From Pseudomonadota bacterium (GTDB lineage: Bacteria > Myxococcota_A > UBA796 > CAJQPC01), in NCBI GenBank assembly GCA_024228935.1, contig JAAESX010000024.1:1-64000 (forward strand): a stretch of DNA of 64,000 nucleotides. The letters run 5' to 3'. Made by a program: the position numbers and the translations under genes. Shown piece after piece: positions 55,119-64,000 of the stretch. Position 1 is the first letter of the stretch. Every line of letters starts with the position of its first letter. The notes beneath the pieces were generated by a model. The model was not told the DNA's origin and ran no database searches. It was given only the letters and a program-made list of their open reading frames with translations.

Positions 55119-56362
55119 TCGCGATCCTGATGCTGGGAAACAGCTACACGGCGTTCAACGACCTGGGCTCCGTCGTCGAGGGCGACCTCCAGGACACGTG
55201 GCCCGAGGCGCAGGTCACCGCGCTCACGCAGGGCGGCCAGACGCTCGCCGGCCACCTCGAGAACGCCGAGGACGAGAGCAGCCCCTGGAACACCGAGCTC
55301 ACGAGCGGGACCTACGACTGGCTGGTCCTGCAGGACCAGTCGCAGATCCCCGGCTTCCCGAAGCAGCAGGCCGAGTGGCAGGCCAGCCGGGACGGGGCCG
55401 CCGCGCTCGACGCCATGGCCGCCGAGAACGGCGCCAACACGCTCTTGTTCCTGACCTGGGGCCGACGGGACGGCGACAGCCAGAACGCGGACCGGTTCCC
55501 CGACTTCCCGACGATGCAGGAGCACCTGACCGACGGGTACCTCGCCTACGCCGAGGCCTGCGAGCGCGAGGTCTGGATCGCCCCTGCCGGTCCCGCCTTC
55601 GCGGTCATCCACGACGACATCGTGGACGCGGGCGGCGACCCGACCGAGGACGGCTCGCTCTTCCATCTGCTCTACAGCGGCGACGGCAGCCACCCCTCGG
55701 GCGTCGGCAGCGAGCTCGTCGGCTACGTCTTCTACGCCGCGCTGTCCGGACGCTCGCCGGTGGGGCTTCCAAGCGACGACCCCAACGCGGACGCTCTGCA
55801 GGACGCCGCCCACCGCGCGCTCTTCGACGACCCCTTCAGCGAGCTGAACTTCCCGTTCGCATACGAGTGGGGCGAGCTCGACACGCTGGGTGGCGGCGAG
55901 GTCCGGCCCTGGGTCCGCATCGCCGGCGACGAGGTCGAGGACGTCGCGCTCGACGACGCCGTGCTGTGGGTCGAGGGCAGCCTGACCGGGACCGTCCAGG
56001 GCACGGGCGACCTGGTCGTCGCGGGCTCGATCACGACGCTCGGCCACGACGCCATCGTCCTGGACGGCGACGTCACGCTGAGCGGGAACCTGGTCGCTGA
56101 CGCCGAGCCGGGGGTCATCGTGCGCGCGGACACCATCACCTGGAACGGCGTGGGCACAGCCGGCAACGGCTTCGCGCTGGAGCTCTTCGACGAGGACGAC
56201 CAGCAGGTTCTCATGGTCACGGGCGAGGCCCCCGCGCCCGGCACCCCGGACACGGGCTTCGACCAGCCCGGCGTCCCCGCGCTCCCCTGCAGCTGCGCCT
56301 CGCCGATGGCCGGCGCCGGCATCTGGTTCCTGGGCCTGCTCGCCCTGAGACGCCGCACGTGA
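55115..56362 (+). CDS. SGNH-hydrolase-like protein with MYXO-CTERM-like C-terminus
   Basis: ILMLGNSYTAFNDLGSVV; C-term PCSCASPMAGAGIWFLGLLALRRRT (Cys, hydrophobic stretch, RRR). Confidence 0.72.
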   Translation: MIAILMLGNSYTAFNDLGSVVEGDLQDTWPEAQVTALTQGGQTLAGHLENAEDESSPWNTELTSGTYDWLVLQDQSQIPGFPKQQAEWQASRDGAAALDAMAAENGANTLLFLTWGRRDGDSQNADRFPDFPTMQEHLTDGYLAYAEACEREVWIAPAGPAFAVIHDDIVDAGGDPTEDGSLFHLLYSGDGSHPSGVGSELVGYVFYAALSGRSPVGLPSDDPNADALQDAAHRALFDDPFSELNFPFAYEWGELDTLGGGEVRPWVRIAGDEVEDVALDDAVLWVEGSLTGTVQGTGDLVVAGSITTLGHDAIVLDGDVTLSGNLVADAEPGVIVRADTITWNGVGTAGNGFALELFDEDDQQVLMVTGEAPAPGTPDTGFDQPGVPALPCSCASPMAGAGIWFLGLLALRRRT

Positions 56363-56628
56363 TCTGGCTCCTGGCCTGCTCGACGGGCCCCTGCACCGAC
56401 GACGTCTGCTGGCACGAGGCGGTCGAGGCCACAGATGACGTCGTCGTCGTGGCCGACGCTGTGCGCCGCATCGAGGATCCCATCGTGAGGAGCGCCGCGG
56501 TGATGGGCTGGATCCAGCGGCACGGCGACACGGCCGACCGGGACGCGGTCCTCGGCCTGTGCGCCCAGCTGAGCGGCGAGGACGAACAGCTCTGCACGCG
56601 ACGCCTGGAGGCGGCCCACCTTCGATGA
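56359..56628 (+). CDS. 89-aa lipoprotein
   Basis: VIWLLACSTGPCTDDVCW; GTGA/ATGA coupling on both sides. Confidence 0.6.
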   Translation: MIWLLACSTGPCTDDVCWHEAVEATDDVVVVADAVRRIEDPIVRSAAVMGWIQRHGDTADRDAVLGLCAQLSGEDEQLCTRRLEAAHLR

Positions 56629-57800
56629 GCGAGCCGTCGCCCATGCAGCGCGACCTGACGCTCCTGGTCAAACCGGCCGGCGCGGACTGTCCCCTGAGCT
56701 GCAGCTACTGCTTCTACCGCTCGACCGGTCCGCGCGGCGGCCGCATGACCGACGACGGGCTGCGTCTGTTGATCAGCGAGGCCCTGTCCACCGCCCAGAG
56801 GGTGAACTTCGTCTGGCAGGGCGGCGAGCCTGCCCTGATGGGCCGGGCGTTCTACGAGCGCGCCGTCGAGCTCCAGCAGCAGCTCGCCCAGCCCGGACAG
56901 GCCGTCAGCAACGCCCTGCAGACCAGCGGCGTGGGACTGGACTCCGGCTGGACCGAGGTCCTCCGACAAGGGGAGTTCCTCGTCGGCCTGTCCATCGACG
57001 GCGACCAGGCTCTCCACGAGGCCAACCGAGGTCCGTCCTGGGAGCGCGCGATCGCGACGGCCCGCTGGCTCTTCGAGGCCGAGCTCCCCGTCAACGCCCT
57101 GTCCGTCGTCTCAGCCGGCGGCGAGCACACCGCGACCGCCCGCTACGAGGCCCTGCGGGCCCTGGGCTTCGAGCACCTGCAGTTCCTGCCCGTGGTCGAC
57201 CCGGACCCCGACGATCCAGGCCGTCCGGGACCGAACTCCGTGGATCCGAGCGCCTGGGCCGCCTTCCTGCTCGAGCTCTGGGAGGTCTGGTGGCCCGAGC
57301 ACCGCACGGTGTCGGTCCGGAACTTCGACGAGCTGCTCGCCAGCTACGTCGGCTCCCCGCCCGTCACCTGCACCACCGCCGAGCGCTGCGGCGGCTACCT
57401 GGTCGTCGAGCACGACGGCGGCCTGCACCGCTGCGACTTCCTGGTGGAGCCGGACCGACCGATCGCGCGGCTCGGCGACCGCCCACTCGTCCAGGTCCTG
57501 AACTCGCCGGTCCAGCGCGCGCTCGGCGACAGCAAGGCCCAGCTGCCCGAGGACTGCACGACCTGTCCCTGGCTGCCGCGATGCCGCGGGGGGTGCCCCT
57601 ACCACCGCCGCGAGGGCGGACGCAGCCACCTGTGCGAGGCCTACCGAGCCGTCTTCGAGGGGCTCGACCCCACGCTCCGCGAGCTGGCCCTCAAGGTCCG
57701 TCCGGCTCGACCGCCCCGGCGGAACGAGCCCTGCCCGTGCGGCAGCGGGCTCCGATACAAGCGCTGCTGCGCCACCCTGCCCGGGGCCCCTCCTCGATGA
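56625..57800 (+). CDS. Anaerobic sulfatase-maturase-like radical SAM/SPASM protein with SEC-C tail
   Basis: ADCPLSCSYCFYRS (CxxxCxxC); WQGGEPALMG; SPASM CGGYLVVEHDGGLHRCDF...CTTCPWLPRCRGGCPYHR; RNEPCPCGSGLRYKRCC. Confidence 0.88.
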   Translation: MSEPSPMQRDLTLLVKPAGADCPLSCSYCFYRSTGPRGGRMTDDGLRLLISEALSTAQRVNFVWQGGEPALMGRAFYERAVELQQQLAQPGQAVSNALQTSGVGLDSGWTEVLRQGEFLVGLSIDGDQALHEANRGPSWERAIATARWLFEAELPVNALSVVSAGGEHTATARYEALRALGFEHLQFLPVVDPDPDDPGRPGPNSVDPSAWAAFLLELWEVWWPEHRTVSVRNFDELLASYVGSPPVTCTTAERCGGYLVVEHDGGLHRCDFLVEPDRPIARLGDRPLVQVLNSPVQRALGDSKAQLPEDCTTCPWLPRCRGGCPYHRREGGRSHLCEAYRAVFEGLDPTLRELALKVRPARPPRRNEPCPCGSGLRYKRCCATLPGAPPR

Positions 57801-58663
57801 GTGAGCCCCCCGGCCGACTCCGAGTCGGCGCGCTCCTTGGAATCGGCAGCGCCATCGCCTTCACCATCATGGTGGCGATGGTCAAGGTCTGCCGCGAGGA
57901 GCTCGACGCCGTCGAGATCATCCACTGGCGCTGCCTCGTGGCGATCCCGGTCGCCGGCCTCATCGCCGCTCGCGGTGGCTTCCGCATCCAGGCGAAGCGG
58001 ACGTTCGCCATCCGGCTCGTGCTCGGGTTCGCGGCGATGGTCTGCTTCTTCACCGCCGCCAAGGGCTTGCCTCTGGCCAACCTGGCGTTGATCTCACGCC
58101 TCCAGCCCATCCTGCTGGCGCTCATGGCGCCCCTGTTCCTCGGCGCGAGCGAGAAGACCGGACCCATCATCTGGGCGGTGCTCGCAGCCGGCCTGCTGGG
58201 CTGCGGGTTCCTCGTCTACCCCGAGCTCCAGTCCTTCTCGAACGGCGGCGTCTACGCGCTGTGGGCGCTGGGCGCGGCGGTGTTCGCGAGCGGCGCCCAC
58301 CTGGCCCTGCGCGCGCTCGGCAGGACCGACCGGCCGCCGGTCATCGTGTTCTGGTTCCAGGTCGGCGTGTTCTTCGTCGCCGGAGCCGTCCTGTGGGCGA
58401 CGGGCGACTGGCGCGTGCCCCCCTCGACGTTCTGGCTGCCCCTGGCGGGCGTGGGGCTCTTCGCCACGGCGGGGCAGCTGATGATGACGGCCGCCTACCG
58501 ACGCGAGCGGGCCGCGCTGGTCGCGGCGACCTCGTACACGTCCCCGCTGTGGGGGGCGATGGTCGATGTGGCCATCTTCGCGACCATCCCGGGCTGGGAG
58601 GTCGCGGTCGGAGGGACACTGGTGATCGCGGCGGGGTTGACCTTGGTCTTTCGCCGTACGTGA
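57797..58663 (+). CDS. EamA/DMT-family transporter
   Basis: VGALLGIGSAIAFTIMVAMVKV...IIHWRCLVAIP; ten-helix-like hydrophobic profile with repeated halves. Confidence 0.8.
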   Translation: MSEPPGRLRVGALLGIGSAIAFTIMVAMVKVCREELDAVEIIHWRCLVAIPVAGLIAARGGFRIQAKRTFAIRLVLGFAAMVCFFTAAKGLPLANLALISRLQPILLALMAPLFLGASEKTGPIIWAVLAAGLLGCGFLVYPELQSFSNGGVYALWALGAAVFASGAHLALRALGRTDRPPVIVFWFQVGVFFVAGAVLWATGDWRVPPSTFWLPLAGVGLFATAGQLMMTAAYRRERAALVAATSYTSPLWGAMVDVAIFATIPGWEVAVGGTLVIAAGLTLVFRRT

Positions 58664-58670
58664 AGGAGAT

Positions 58671-58763
58671 GGCCGGGCGATCCAATGCCCTGAGGTGACC
58701 GTCTACCGTTGCTCCCTTCCGGGCCTGGCGGGGTTCACAGGCCCCAGTCACTGGGACCCGACC
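58671..58763 (-). ncRNA. ffs: Bacterial small signal recognition particle RNA (4.5S-type)
   Basis: Reverse complement contains CCAGGCCCGGAAGGGAGCAACGGTA (SRP domain IV core GGCCCGGAAGGxAGCA); termini GGTCGGG / CCCGGCC pair. Confidence 0.9.
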
Positions 58764-58803
58764 ATCACCTTCACGTACGACGAAGGCGGGACGACGTAGC
58801 GGA

Positions 58804-58891
<88 letters not shown>

Positions 58892-58935
58892 GGGGCATCC
58901 GCTACGGGCTGGTATCCAGATATCTACCTGAAGAA

Positions 58936-59024
<89 letters not shown>

Positions 59025-59040
59025 CATAATCCATCGTTCT

Positions 59041-59526
59041 TCAGGTCGAACCCTGCTTCTTCGCGAGCCGTAGCGATTTGAAGAAGTCCTTGAGGACATG
59101 CGAGCACGCGTCCGCCTCGACGCCCTCGACCACCTCGAATCGGTGGTTCAGTTCGTCTCGGCTCGAGAGATCCCCCAGTGAACCGAGGAAGCCTCCCTTG
59201 GGGTCGCGCGTACCGTAGACACAGCGCTCGATGCGGGCCAGGACCATGGCCCCCGCGCACATGGCACAGGGCTCCAGGGTCACGTAGACCGTGCAGCCCT
59301 CGAGCCTCCAGTGCCCGAGGATCCGAGCCGCGCGCTGGATTGCCACCAGCTCCGCGTGCCCGGTCGGGTCGTTCCCCTGCTCGCGGTCATTGCCCGCGAC
59401 CGAGAGGATCGTCCCGTCCTTCACGACCACCGCGCCGACGGGGACTTCCCCTCGGGCGGCAGCCTTCCTGGCCTGCGCCAGCGCCACGTGCATGAACTCG
59501 TGGTGCGGGTCAGGACCAGCCATCAT
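59041..59526 (-). CDS. tadA: tRNA-specific adenosine deaminase
   Basis: HHEFMHVALAQARKAAARGEVPVGAVVVKDG; HAELVAI; TLEPCAMCAGAMVLARI; YGTRDPKGG. Confidence 0.95.
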   Translation of the reverse strand: MMAGPDPHHEFMHVALAQARKAAARGEVPVGAVVVKDGTILSVAGNDREQGNDPTGHAELVAIQRAARILGHWRLEGCTVYVTLEPCAMCAGAMVLARIERCVYGTRDPKGGFLGSLGDLSSRDELNHRFEVVEGVEADACSHVLKDFFKSLRLAKKQGST

Positions 59527-59593
59527 CGTCCCGTCAAAGACCGTTGCTTCCGGCTTGTAGCCCGAAGCCCCCGGAACGTATGCTCCGCCCCCC

Positions 59594-59974
59594 TTGCTGT
59601 CAACGCTGCGAGACCGGGCGCTTCGACGCCTCCGTGACCGGGTCGAAGAGCACCTCTCGGCGCGCCTCGAACCCGCCCAGTCGTTGCGCCACGACGCGGA
59701 CTCGATGAAGCAGGCGATCGCGGGGGTCGAGGCTCGGATCGAGCGACTCGAGCGAGCCCGAGATGCGCGCTCGGCCCCCTTCTCCGGCGACATGACCGTG
59801 CACGCTGCCTGGGCCCGACATCCCGGGGTCGCAGCGATCTTCACCGCCCGCGGGCTGCCCGGCTGCCCGGCCTGCGCCGTGGGACAGGACGAGACGCTCG
59901 CCGAAGTGGCGGACGGCTACGGATTTCCCCTCCAGTTGTTCCTCGCGGAACTCGAAGACCTCCTCACGGGTTGA
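59594..59974 (+). CDS. DUF1858-like domain protein
   Basis: TTG start; C-terminal MTVHAAWARHPGVAAIFTARGLPGCPACAVGQDETLAEVADGYG. Confidence 0.65.
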   Translation: MLSTLRDRALRRLRDRVEEHLSARLEPAQSLRHDADSMKQAIAGVEARIERLERARDARSAPFSGDMTVHAAWARHPGVAAIFTARGLPGCPACAVGQDETLAEVADGYGFPLQLFLAELEDLLTG

Positions 59975-60020
59975 TCTACGCTCCCGTCTTCACGACCTCG
60001 GCGCGACCACAAGGACTCGA

Positions 60021-60791
60021 ATGCTCCACCTGCTCTTCCTCCTGCTGTTCCTCCCGACGCCCGCGCTGGCCGACGACGTCTCGCTCAAGGCCGAGGACGG
60101 CACGAAGATCCACGCGGTGTACACCGAGGCCCGAGAGGCGAAGAGCGGCGTCGTCCTCGTCCACATGCTCGGACGCTCGGCCAGCGACTGGCGGTTCCTG
60201 GCCGACAAGCTCCAGGCCTCGCACATCAGCTCGGTGGCCGTCGACCTGCGCAAGCACGGGGACAACGTCACCGGCGAGGTCGAGATCGCCGACGAGGACT
60301 ACCAGGCGATGACCAAGGACGTGGCCGCCGCGGTGGCCCACCTCCGCAAGCAGGGCATCGAGGACATCAGCATCGTCGGCGCCAGCATCGGCGCCAACCT
60401 GGCGCTCAACGTGGCCGCGAGCGACGAGGGCATCACCAACGTCGTGCTCCTGTCCCCGGGCATGGAGTTCAAGGGCGTCGAGATCAGCCAGGCCCTGGCG
60501 GACTACGGCGAGCGGCCCCTGCTCTGTGTCGTCAGCAAGGACGACCGCTACAGCGCCAAGACTGGCCTGTTCATCGACGCCCAGGCCCGCGGCTACCACA
60601 AGCTCGAGGTCTACGAGGCCGCCGGCCACGGTACGCGCATGCTCAACAAGGCCCCCGGCCTCGAGCCACTGCTGGTCAGCTGGCTCACGGGCAGCTTCCG
60701 GCTCAGCAAGGCGTCGACGAGCCGCGGCGAGGGCCTGACCACCGGCGACACGACGACCATCGAGACCGAGGGCACGCGCCTGGGCGAGTGA
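60021..60791 (+). CDS. Secreted alpha/beta-hydrolase
   Basis: Signal MLHLLFLLLFLPTPALA; VVLVHMLGRSASDW; nucleophile elbow GASIGAN; GHGTRML. Confidence 0.82.
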   Translation: MLHLLFLLLFLPTPALADDVSLKAEDGTKIHAVYTEAREAKSGVVLVHMLGRSASDWRFLADKLQASHISSVAVDLRKHGDNVTGEVEIADEDYQAMTKDVAAAVAHLRKQGIEDISIVGASIGANLALNVAASDEGITNVVLLSPGMEFKGVEISQALADYGERPLLCVVSKDDRYSAKTGLFIDAQARGYHKLEVYEAAGHGTRMLNKAPGLEPLLVSWLTGSFRLSKASTSRGEGLTTGDTTTIETEGTRLGE

Positions 60792-60811
60792 GCGGCGGGT
60801 AAGCTCTCCCC

Positions 60812-61501
60812 ATGCTGCTGATCCTCGCTCTGGCTTGTGGCCGCGACGACTACGAAGGCGACGGCCCCAACGAGTGTACCGACGAAGCGGACAACGACCG
60901 CGACGGGTACTTCGACTGCAACGACAACGGCTGCTGGAACCACCCGGAGTGCCTGGGCGAAGGCGACTCGGACACCGACGCCGACGCCGACAGCGACTCG
61001 GATGCGGACGCGGACTCGGACTCGGACACCGACTCGGACACCGACACCGACGTCCCGGACATCGGCACGGGCCTGTCCTCGGTCTGGGTCGACTACCAGC
61101 TGGACTGGGTCTTCAACCCCGCGCCGATCGGCCTCGAGAACTGCGTCCAGACCTACCGGGGCGAGGGCACGTACGTCGAGGTCTCCGGCGCCCGCGTCAC
61201 ATTCGACGGCACGTGGGAGCGCACCTCGTCGACCTGCGTCAGCGCGCTGGACGACCTGGTCTGGGTGGACGAGTCCGGCGAGGCGTACACGTCCCTCCTG
61301 CTGGACGGCACCGAGGGCTCGCCGACCCATGTCATCGACTGGGTGGTGCACGCCGAGCTGGGCGACAACACGCTCGAGACGGCGGACTGGTGGGTCTCCG
61401 AGATGGACGCCCCCTGGGACGCACTGACATACACCGAGGACGAGGTCGTGCCCGAGTACTTCCTCATCCTCACGCACACGTGGAGCGCCGAGGTCGAGTG
61501 A
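60812..61501 (+). CDS. Lipoprotein with Asp/Ser/Thr-rich acidic linker
   Basis: MLLILALAC; CTDEADNDRDGYFDCNDNGCWNHPEC; DSDTDADADSDSDADADSDSDTDSDTDTD. Confidence 0.65.
   Translation: MLLILALACGRDDYEGDGPNECTDEADNDRDGYFDCNDNGCWNHPECLGEGDSDTDADADSDSDADADSDSDTDSDTDTDVPDIGTGLSSVWVDYQLDWVFNPAPIGLENCVQTYRGEGTYVEVSGARVTFDGTWERTSSTCVSALDDLVWVDESGEAYTSLLLDGTEGSPTHVIDWVVHAELGDNTLETADWWVSEMDAPWDALTYTEDEVVPEYFLILTHTWSAEVE
60962..61052 (+). repeat. Acidic D-[ST]/D-A low-complexity repeat
   Basis: Repeated gacaccgac/gactcggac hexamers. Confidence 0.8.
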
Positions 61502-62073
61502 TCCTGGGCCTGCTCGCCTGCGCCGCGGTGCACCCCATCCCCGACAGCCACCCCGCTACGCTCGCGGGCCGCTTCGAGGTGTCGGTGCCCGAGGAGTGGA
61601 CCGTCGCGCGGAACGTCCGGGGCCCGCTCGGACAGCACCTGTCCCTGCACGACCCGTCCGGGGCCAGCTCCATCACCATCGACCTCGTGCGCGAGGACCG
61701 CGGCTCGCGCGAGCTCCCGCTGTCGCTCGTGGTCGACACCTACGCGGTCGAGCTGGGACGAGGGCGAGGCATCTCCAGCGAGCACCTGGCCCAGGACGTG
61801 CTCGTCGTGGCCGACCGGACGGCCTTCGCCACGACCGTGCGGCGCCGGGTGGGCCCGCATGAGCGGCTGGCCAGCACCGTCGGGCTCCGCGGCGACGACC
61901 ATCTGGCCGTCCTGACGCTGCACACCGTCGACGACGCGCCGGCCTCGGTGACCCTGGCGTGGGACCTGGTGCTCGAGAGCTTCCAGCTCCCGCTGGACCC
62001 GCCGCCCGACGTGCCGCCGTTCCTGGACGACGTGCGCGACCTGGGACGGATCGAGACGGGGCTCCTCGAGTGA
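61498..62073 (+). CDS. Lipoprotein of unknown function
   Basis: VILGLLAC; GTGA overlaps both sides. Confidence 0.6.
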   Translation: MILGLLACAAVHPIPDSHPATLAGRFEVSVPEEWTVARNVRGPLGQHLSLHDPSGASSITIDLVREDRGSRELPLSLVVDTYAVELGRGRGISSEHLAQDVLVVADRTAFATTVRRRVGPHERLASTVGLRGDDHLAVLTLHTVDDAPASVTLAWDLVLESFQLPLDPPPDVPPFLDDVRDLGRIETGLLE

Positions 62074-63152
62074 AGCGCGTCCGCGACCAGCCCGGGGGCG
62101 GCATCGAAGCCATCCAGGACGGCGCGCGCGTGACCGTGTGGCCCGGCGAGGGGTACGACGAGCCCGCCGAGCACCCCGGACTCGCCTGGCGCGTCGGCCA
62201 GGGCGCCCTGGACGGCGACCCGGTCTGGCTGGAGCACCGTCCGGCGGGAGCGCGGCTGGCCGAGCTGGAGAACCTGTCCCCACCCGAGCTCGGCATGGTG
62301 CTCCTGGACGTCGCCGAGGCCATCGCCGCCCTGCACGACCAGGGCCGACACCATGGCCGGATCGACGCGGACCACATCATCGTCAGCCACGGCGGTCGCG
62401 GGATGGTCATCGGAGTGGACCCGCGCGAAGGCAGCGAAGACGAGGACTCGCGCGCGCTCCGCATGCTCATGGCCGAGCTGTGGCCCGCGACGGCCCCTCC
62501 TCCGCCCGACCCCGGCGAGGAGCCCGCCGGCGTCATGGCCGAGGCGTTGTCCGGCTGGCTCGACTTCGAGTACCCCGACCACACGCCGTTCTCGCTGGGC
62601 AGCCGCTCGAAGGCCGCGACGCCGGAGCCCACGGACCAGGTCCTGCGGTACCGACCGGAGCGAGAACAGTTCGACGAGATCGGCCTCGACCTGGGACCGG
62701 ACGCCTATGGCCGCGGCCTGCTCGACCGCTGGGCGACGGGCTCGTCGTTGTCCGGCGCCCACACCGGAGCCATCGAGTTCACGCGCCCGGGCCCGGATGG
62801 CGACGAGGAGAGCCCACGAACGTCGCTGCTCGCTCGGCTGATCTCGCCGCCGACGCGACCGCCAGACGTCGAGCGATTCAACTCGGTCGAGGGCGAGCCC
62901 TGCGGTGAGATCAAGCGGCTCATCGCCGACGAGCCGCTCGACCCGCTCCCGCTGCCGTCGTCCACGCCTCGCCGGGGGCTCCTCCCCCGCTCGCCGACCG
63001 AGGAGGCGCCGTTCAAGGAGCCGCCCACCGAGCCGACCCGACCGACCGCTATCACCGAAGAGGTATCGGTTCGGGCGCTCGTCATCGCTGGGTTCAGCGT
63101 GTTGCTGGCTCTGCTCGCCGCGACGGCGATGCTCGCCTGGGTGCTGCTGTAG
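62070..63152 (+). CDS. Degenerate protein-kinase-like (probable pseudokinase) membrane protein
   Basis: GMVLLDVAEAIAALHDQGRHHGRIDADHIIVSHGGRGMVIGVDP resembles the kinase catalytic loop without HRD/DFG; C-terminal TM. Confidence 0.55.
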   Translation: MKRVRDQPGGGIEAIQDGARVTVWPGEGYDEPAEHPGLAWRVGQGALDGDPVWLEHRPAGARLAELENLSPPELGMVLLDVAEAIAALHDQGRHHGRIDADHIIVSHGGRGMVIGVDPREGSEDEDSRALRMLMAELWPATAPPPPDPGEEPAGVMAEALSGWLDFEYPDHTPFSLGSRSKAATPEPTDQVLRYRPEREQFDEIGLDLGPDAYGRGLLDRWATGSSLSGAHTGAIEFTRPGPDGDEESPRTSLLARLISPPTRPPDVERFNSVEGEPCGEIKRLIADEPLDPLPLPSSTPRRGLLPRSPTEEAPFKEPPTEPTRPTAITEEVSVRALVIAGFSVLLALLAATAMLAWVLL

Positions 63153-64000
63153 CTACTGGAGCAGCGTCCCAGCCGCCTCGATGGCCGCCTCGATGAACGG
63201 TCCCGGCGCCAGGCCGAGGCCCACCGTCAGGAGCGCCGTGAGGCCCACCGCCACGAGCGAGGGCCAGCCGACCGGCACGGGCGTGTCGTCCGTCGACGGC
63301 TCGATGAAGATCGCTCGCGCCAGGCGCAGGTAGTAGAAGAGCCCGAGCACCGCGATGAGCACGCCCAGGAAGACGACCAGCTCGAAGCCGGCGATCCACG
63401 CGGACCAGAACACGAAGAGCTTGGCCCAGAACCCGATGAGGAACGGGATGCCGCCCAGGCTGAACAGGAAGATCAGGATGGCGACCGAGAGCGCCGGAGC
63501 GGTCTTGATGAGGCCGTTGAAGCTCTTCAGCAGGCCGCCCCGCTCGTCCGCCACCATGCCCACCGCGAAGAACGCGCCCATGTTCGTGGCGACGTAGCCC
63601 AGCGAGTAGAACATCAGGGCGCCGTAGGCCTCGGGCGTCCCGACGACCAGCGCCAGGAACATCAGGCCCATGTGGCCGACGCCCGAGAGCGCCAGCAGAC
63701 GACGTGCGTCCTTCTGCGTGACCGCGGTGACGTTGCCGACGACGAGCGTCAGGACCGCGAGCGCAAGCAGCGGGGTGACCCAGATGTCGACGTGACCGGA
63801 CAGGCCCGTCCCGAGCAGGCGCGCCAGGCTGGCCACGACCGCGATCTTGGGGGCGACGCTCATGAACGCGACCGCCGGAGCGGGCGCCGACTCATACGTG
63901 TCTGCGACCCACAGGTGGAAGGGCACGAGCCCGACCTTGAAGGCGATTCCGGCCAGCACCAGGAGAGCACCCAGCGCGAAGAGCGGCGAGGCGGGGACGG
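63153..64000 (-). CDS. nuoN: NADH-quinone oxidoreductase subunit N (5' end truncated by window)
   Basis: LAGIAFKVGLVPFHLWVADTYESAPAPAVAFMSVAPKIA; LLALSGVGHMGLM; FSLGGIPFLIGFWAKL. Confidence 0.93.
   Translation of the reverse strand, partial: VPASPLFALGALLVLAGIAFKVGLVPFHLWVADTYESAPAPAVAFMSVAPKIAVVASLARLLGTGLSGHVDIWVTPLLALAVLTLVVGNVTAVTQKDARRLLALSGVGHMGLMFLALVVGTPEAYGALMFYSLGYVATNMGAFFAVGMVADERGGLLKSFNGLIKTAPALSVAILIFLFSLGGIPFLIGFWAKLFVFWSAWIAGFELVVFLGVLIAVLGLFYYLRLARAIFIEPSTDDTPVPVGWPSLVAVGLTALLTVGLGLAPGPFIEAAIEAAGTLLQ

Overview
High-GC bacterial window. I infer Myxococcota-like, because of a MYXO-CTERM-like C-terminus, a TonB_C/TonB-dependent-receptor fusion and many lipoproteins with very short signals. 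No taxonomy search was run. (1) About 0.6-30.8 kb is a large type II fatty-acid/polyketide locus resembling aryl polyene, xanthomonadin and flexirubin clusters. It contains LolA, an MMPL exporter fused to a C45-type Ntn hydrolase, a small lipoprotein, a GT2-acyltransferase fusion, 2 ACPs, FabG, FabZ-like DH, four ketosynthases with intact catalytic residues (one with a CLF-like tail), a stand-alone chain-length-factor-like protein, a CrtI-like desaturase/isomerase, a flavin-dependent halogenase, a methyltransferase, an LPLAT and a TonB-dependent receptor. No ammonia lyase, AMP-ligase or chorismatase starter gene was recognised. (2) About 35.1-42.3 kb is a tightly overlapping operon: coiled-coil protein, GT28-like glycosyltransferase, three radical SAM/SPASM-like proteins, and an anchored protein with three ~95-aa repeats carrying DxDxDxxWD motifs. 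This looks like an undescribed modification system. (3) About 42.3-59.5 kb holds dnaX-ybaB-recR, a Ser/Thr kinase-ATPase-TPR protein, a Sel1 protein, GT-C-like membrane proteins, an anSME-like radical SAM with a SEC-C tail, SRP RNA, two tRNA-Ser genes and tadA. Small lipoproteins, a probable pseudokinase and nuoN lie at the right end. The left edge encodes an RRM protein with a long RGG/YGG-type glycine tail. Nearly all long antisense ORFs in the supplied track are GC-driven artefacts. Functional names come from motif reading only; no database search was possible.
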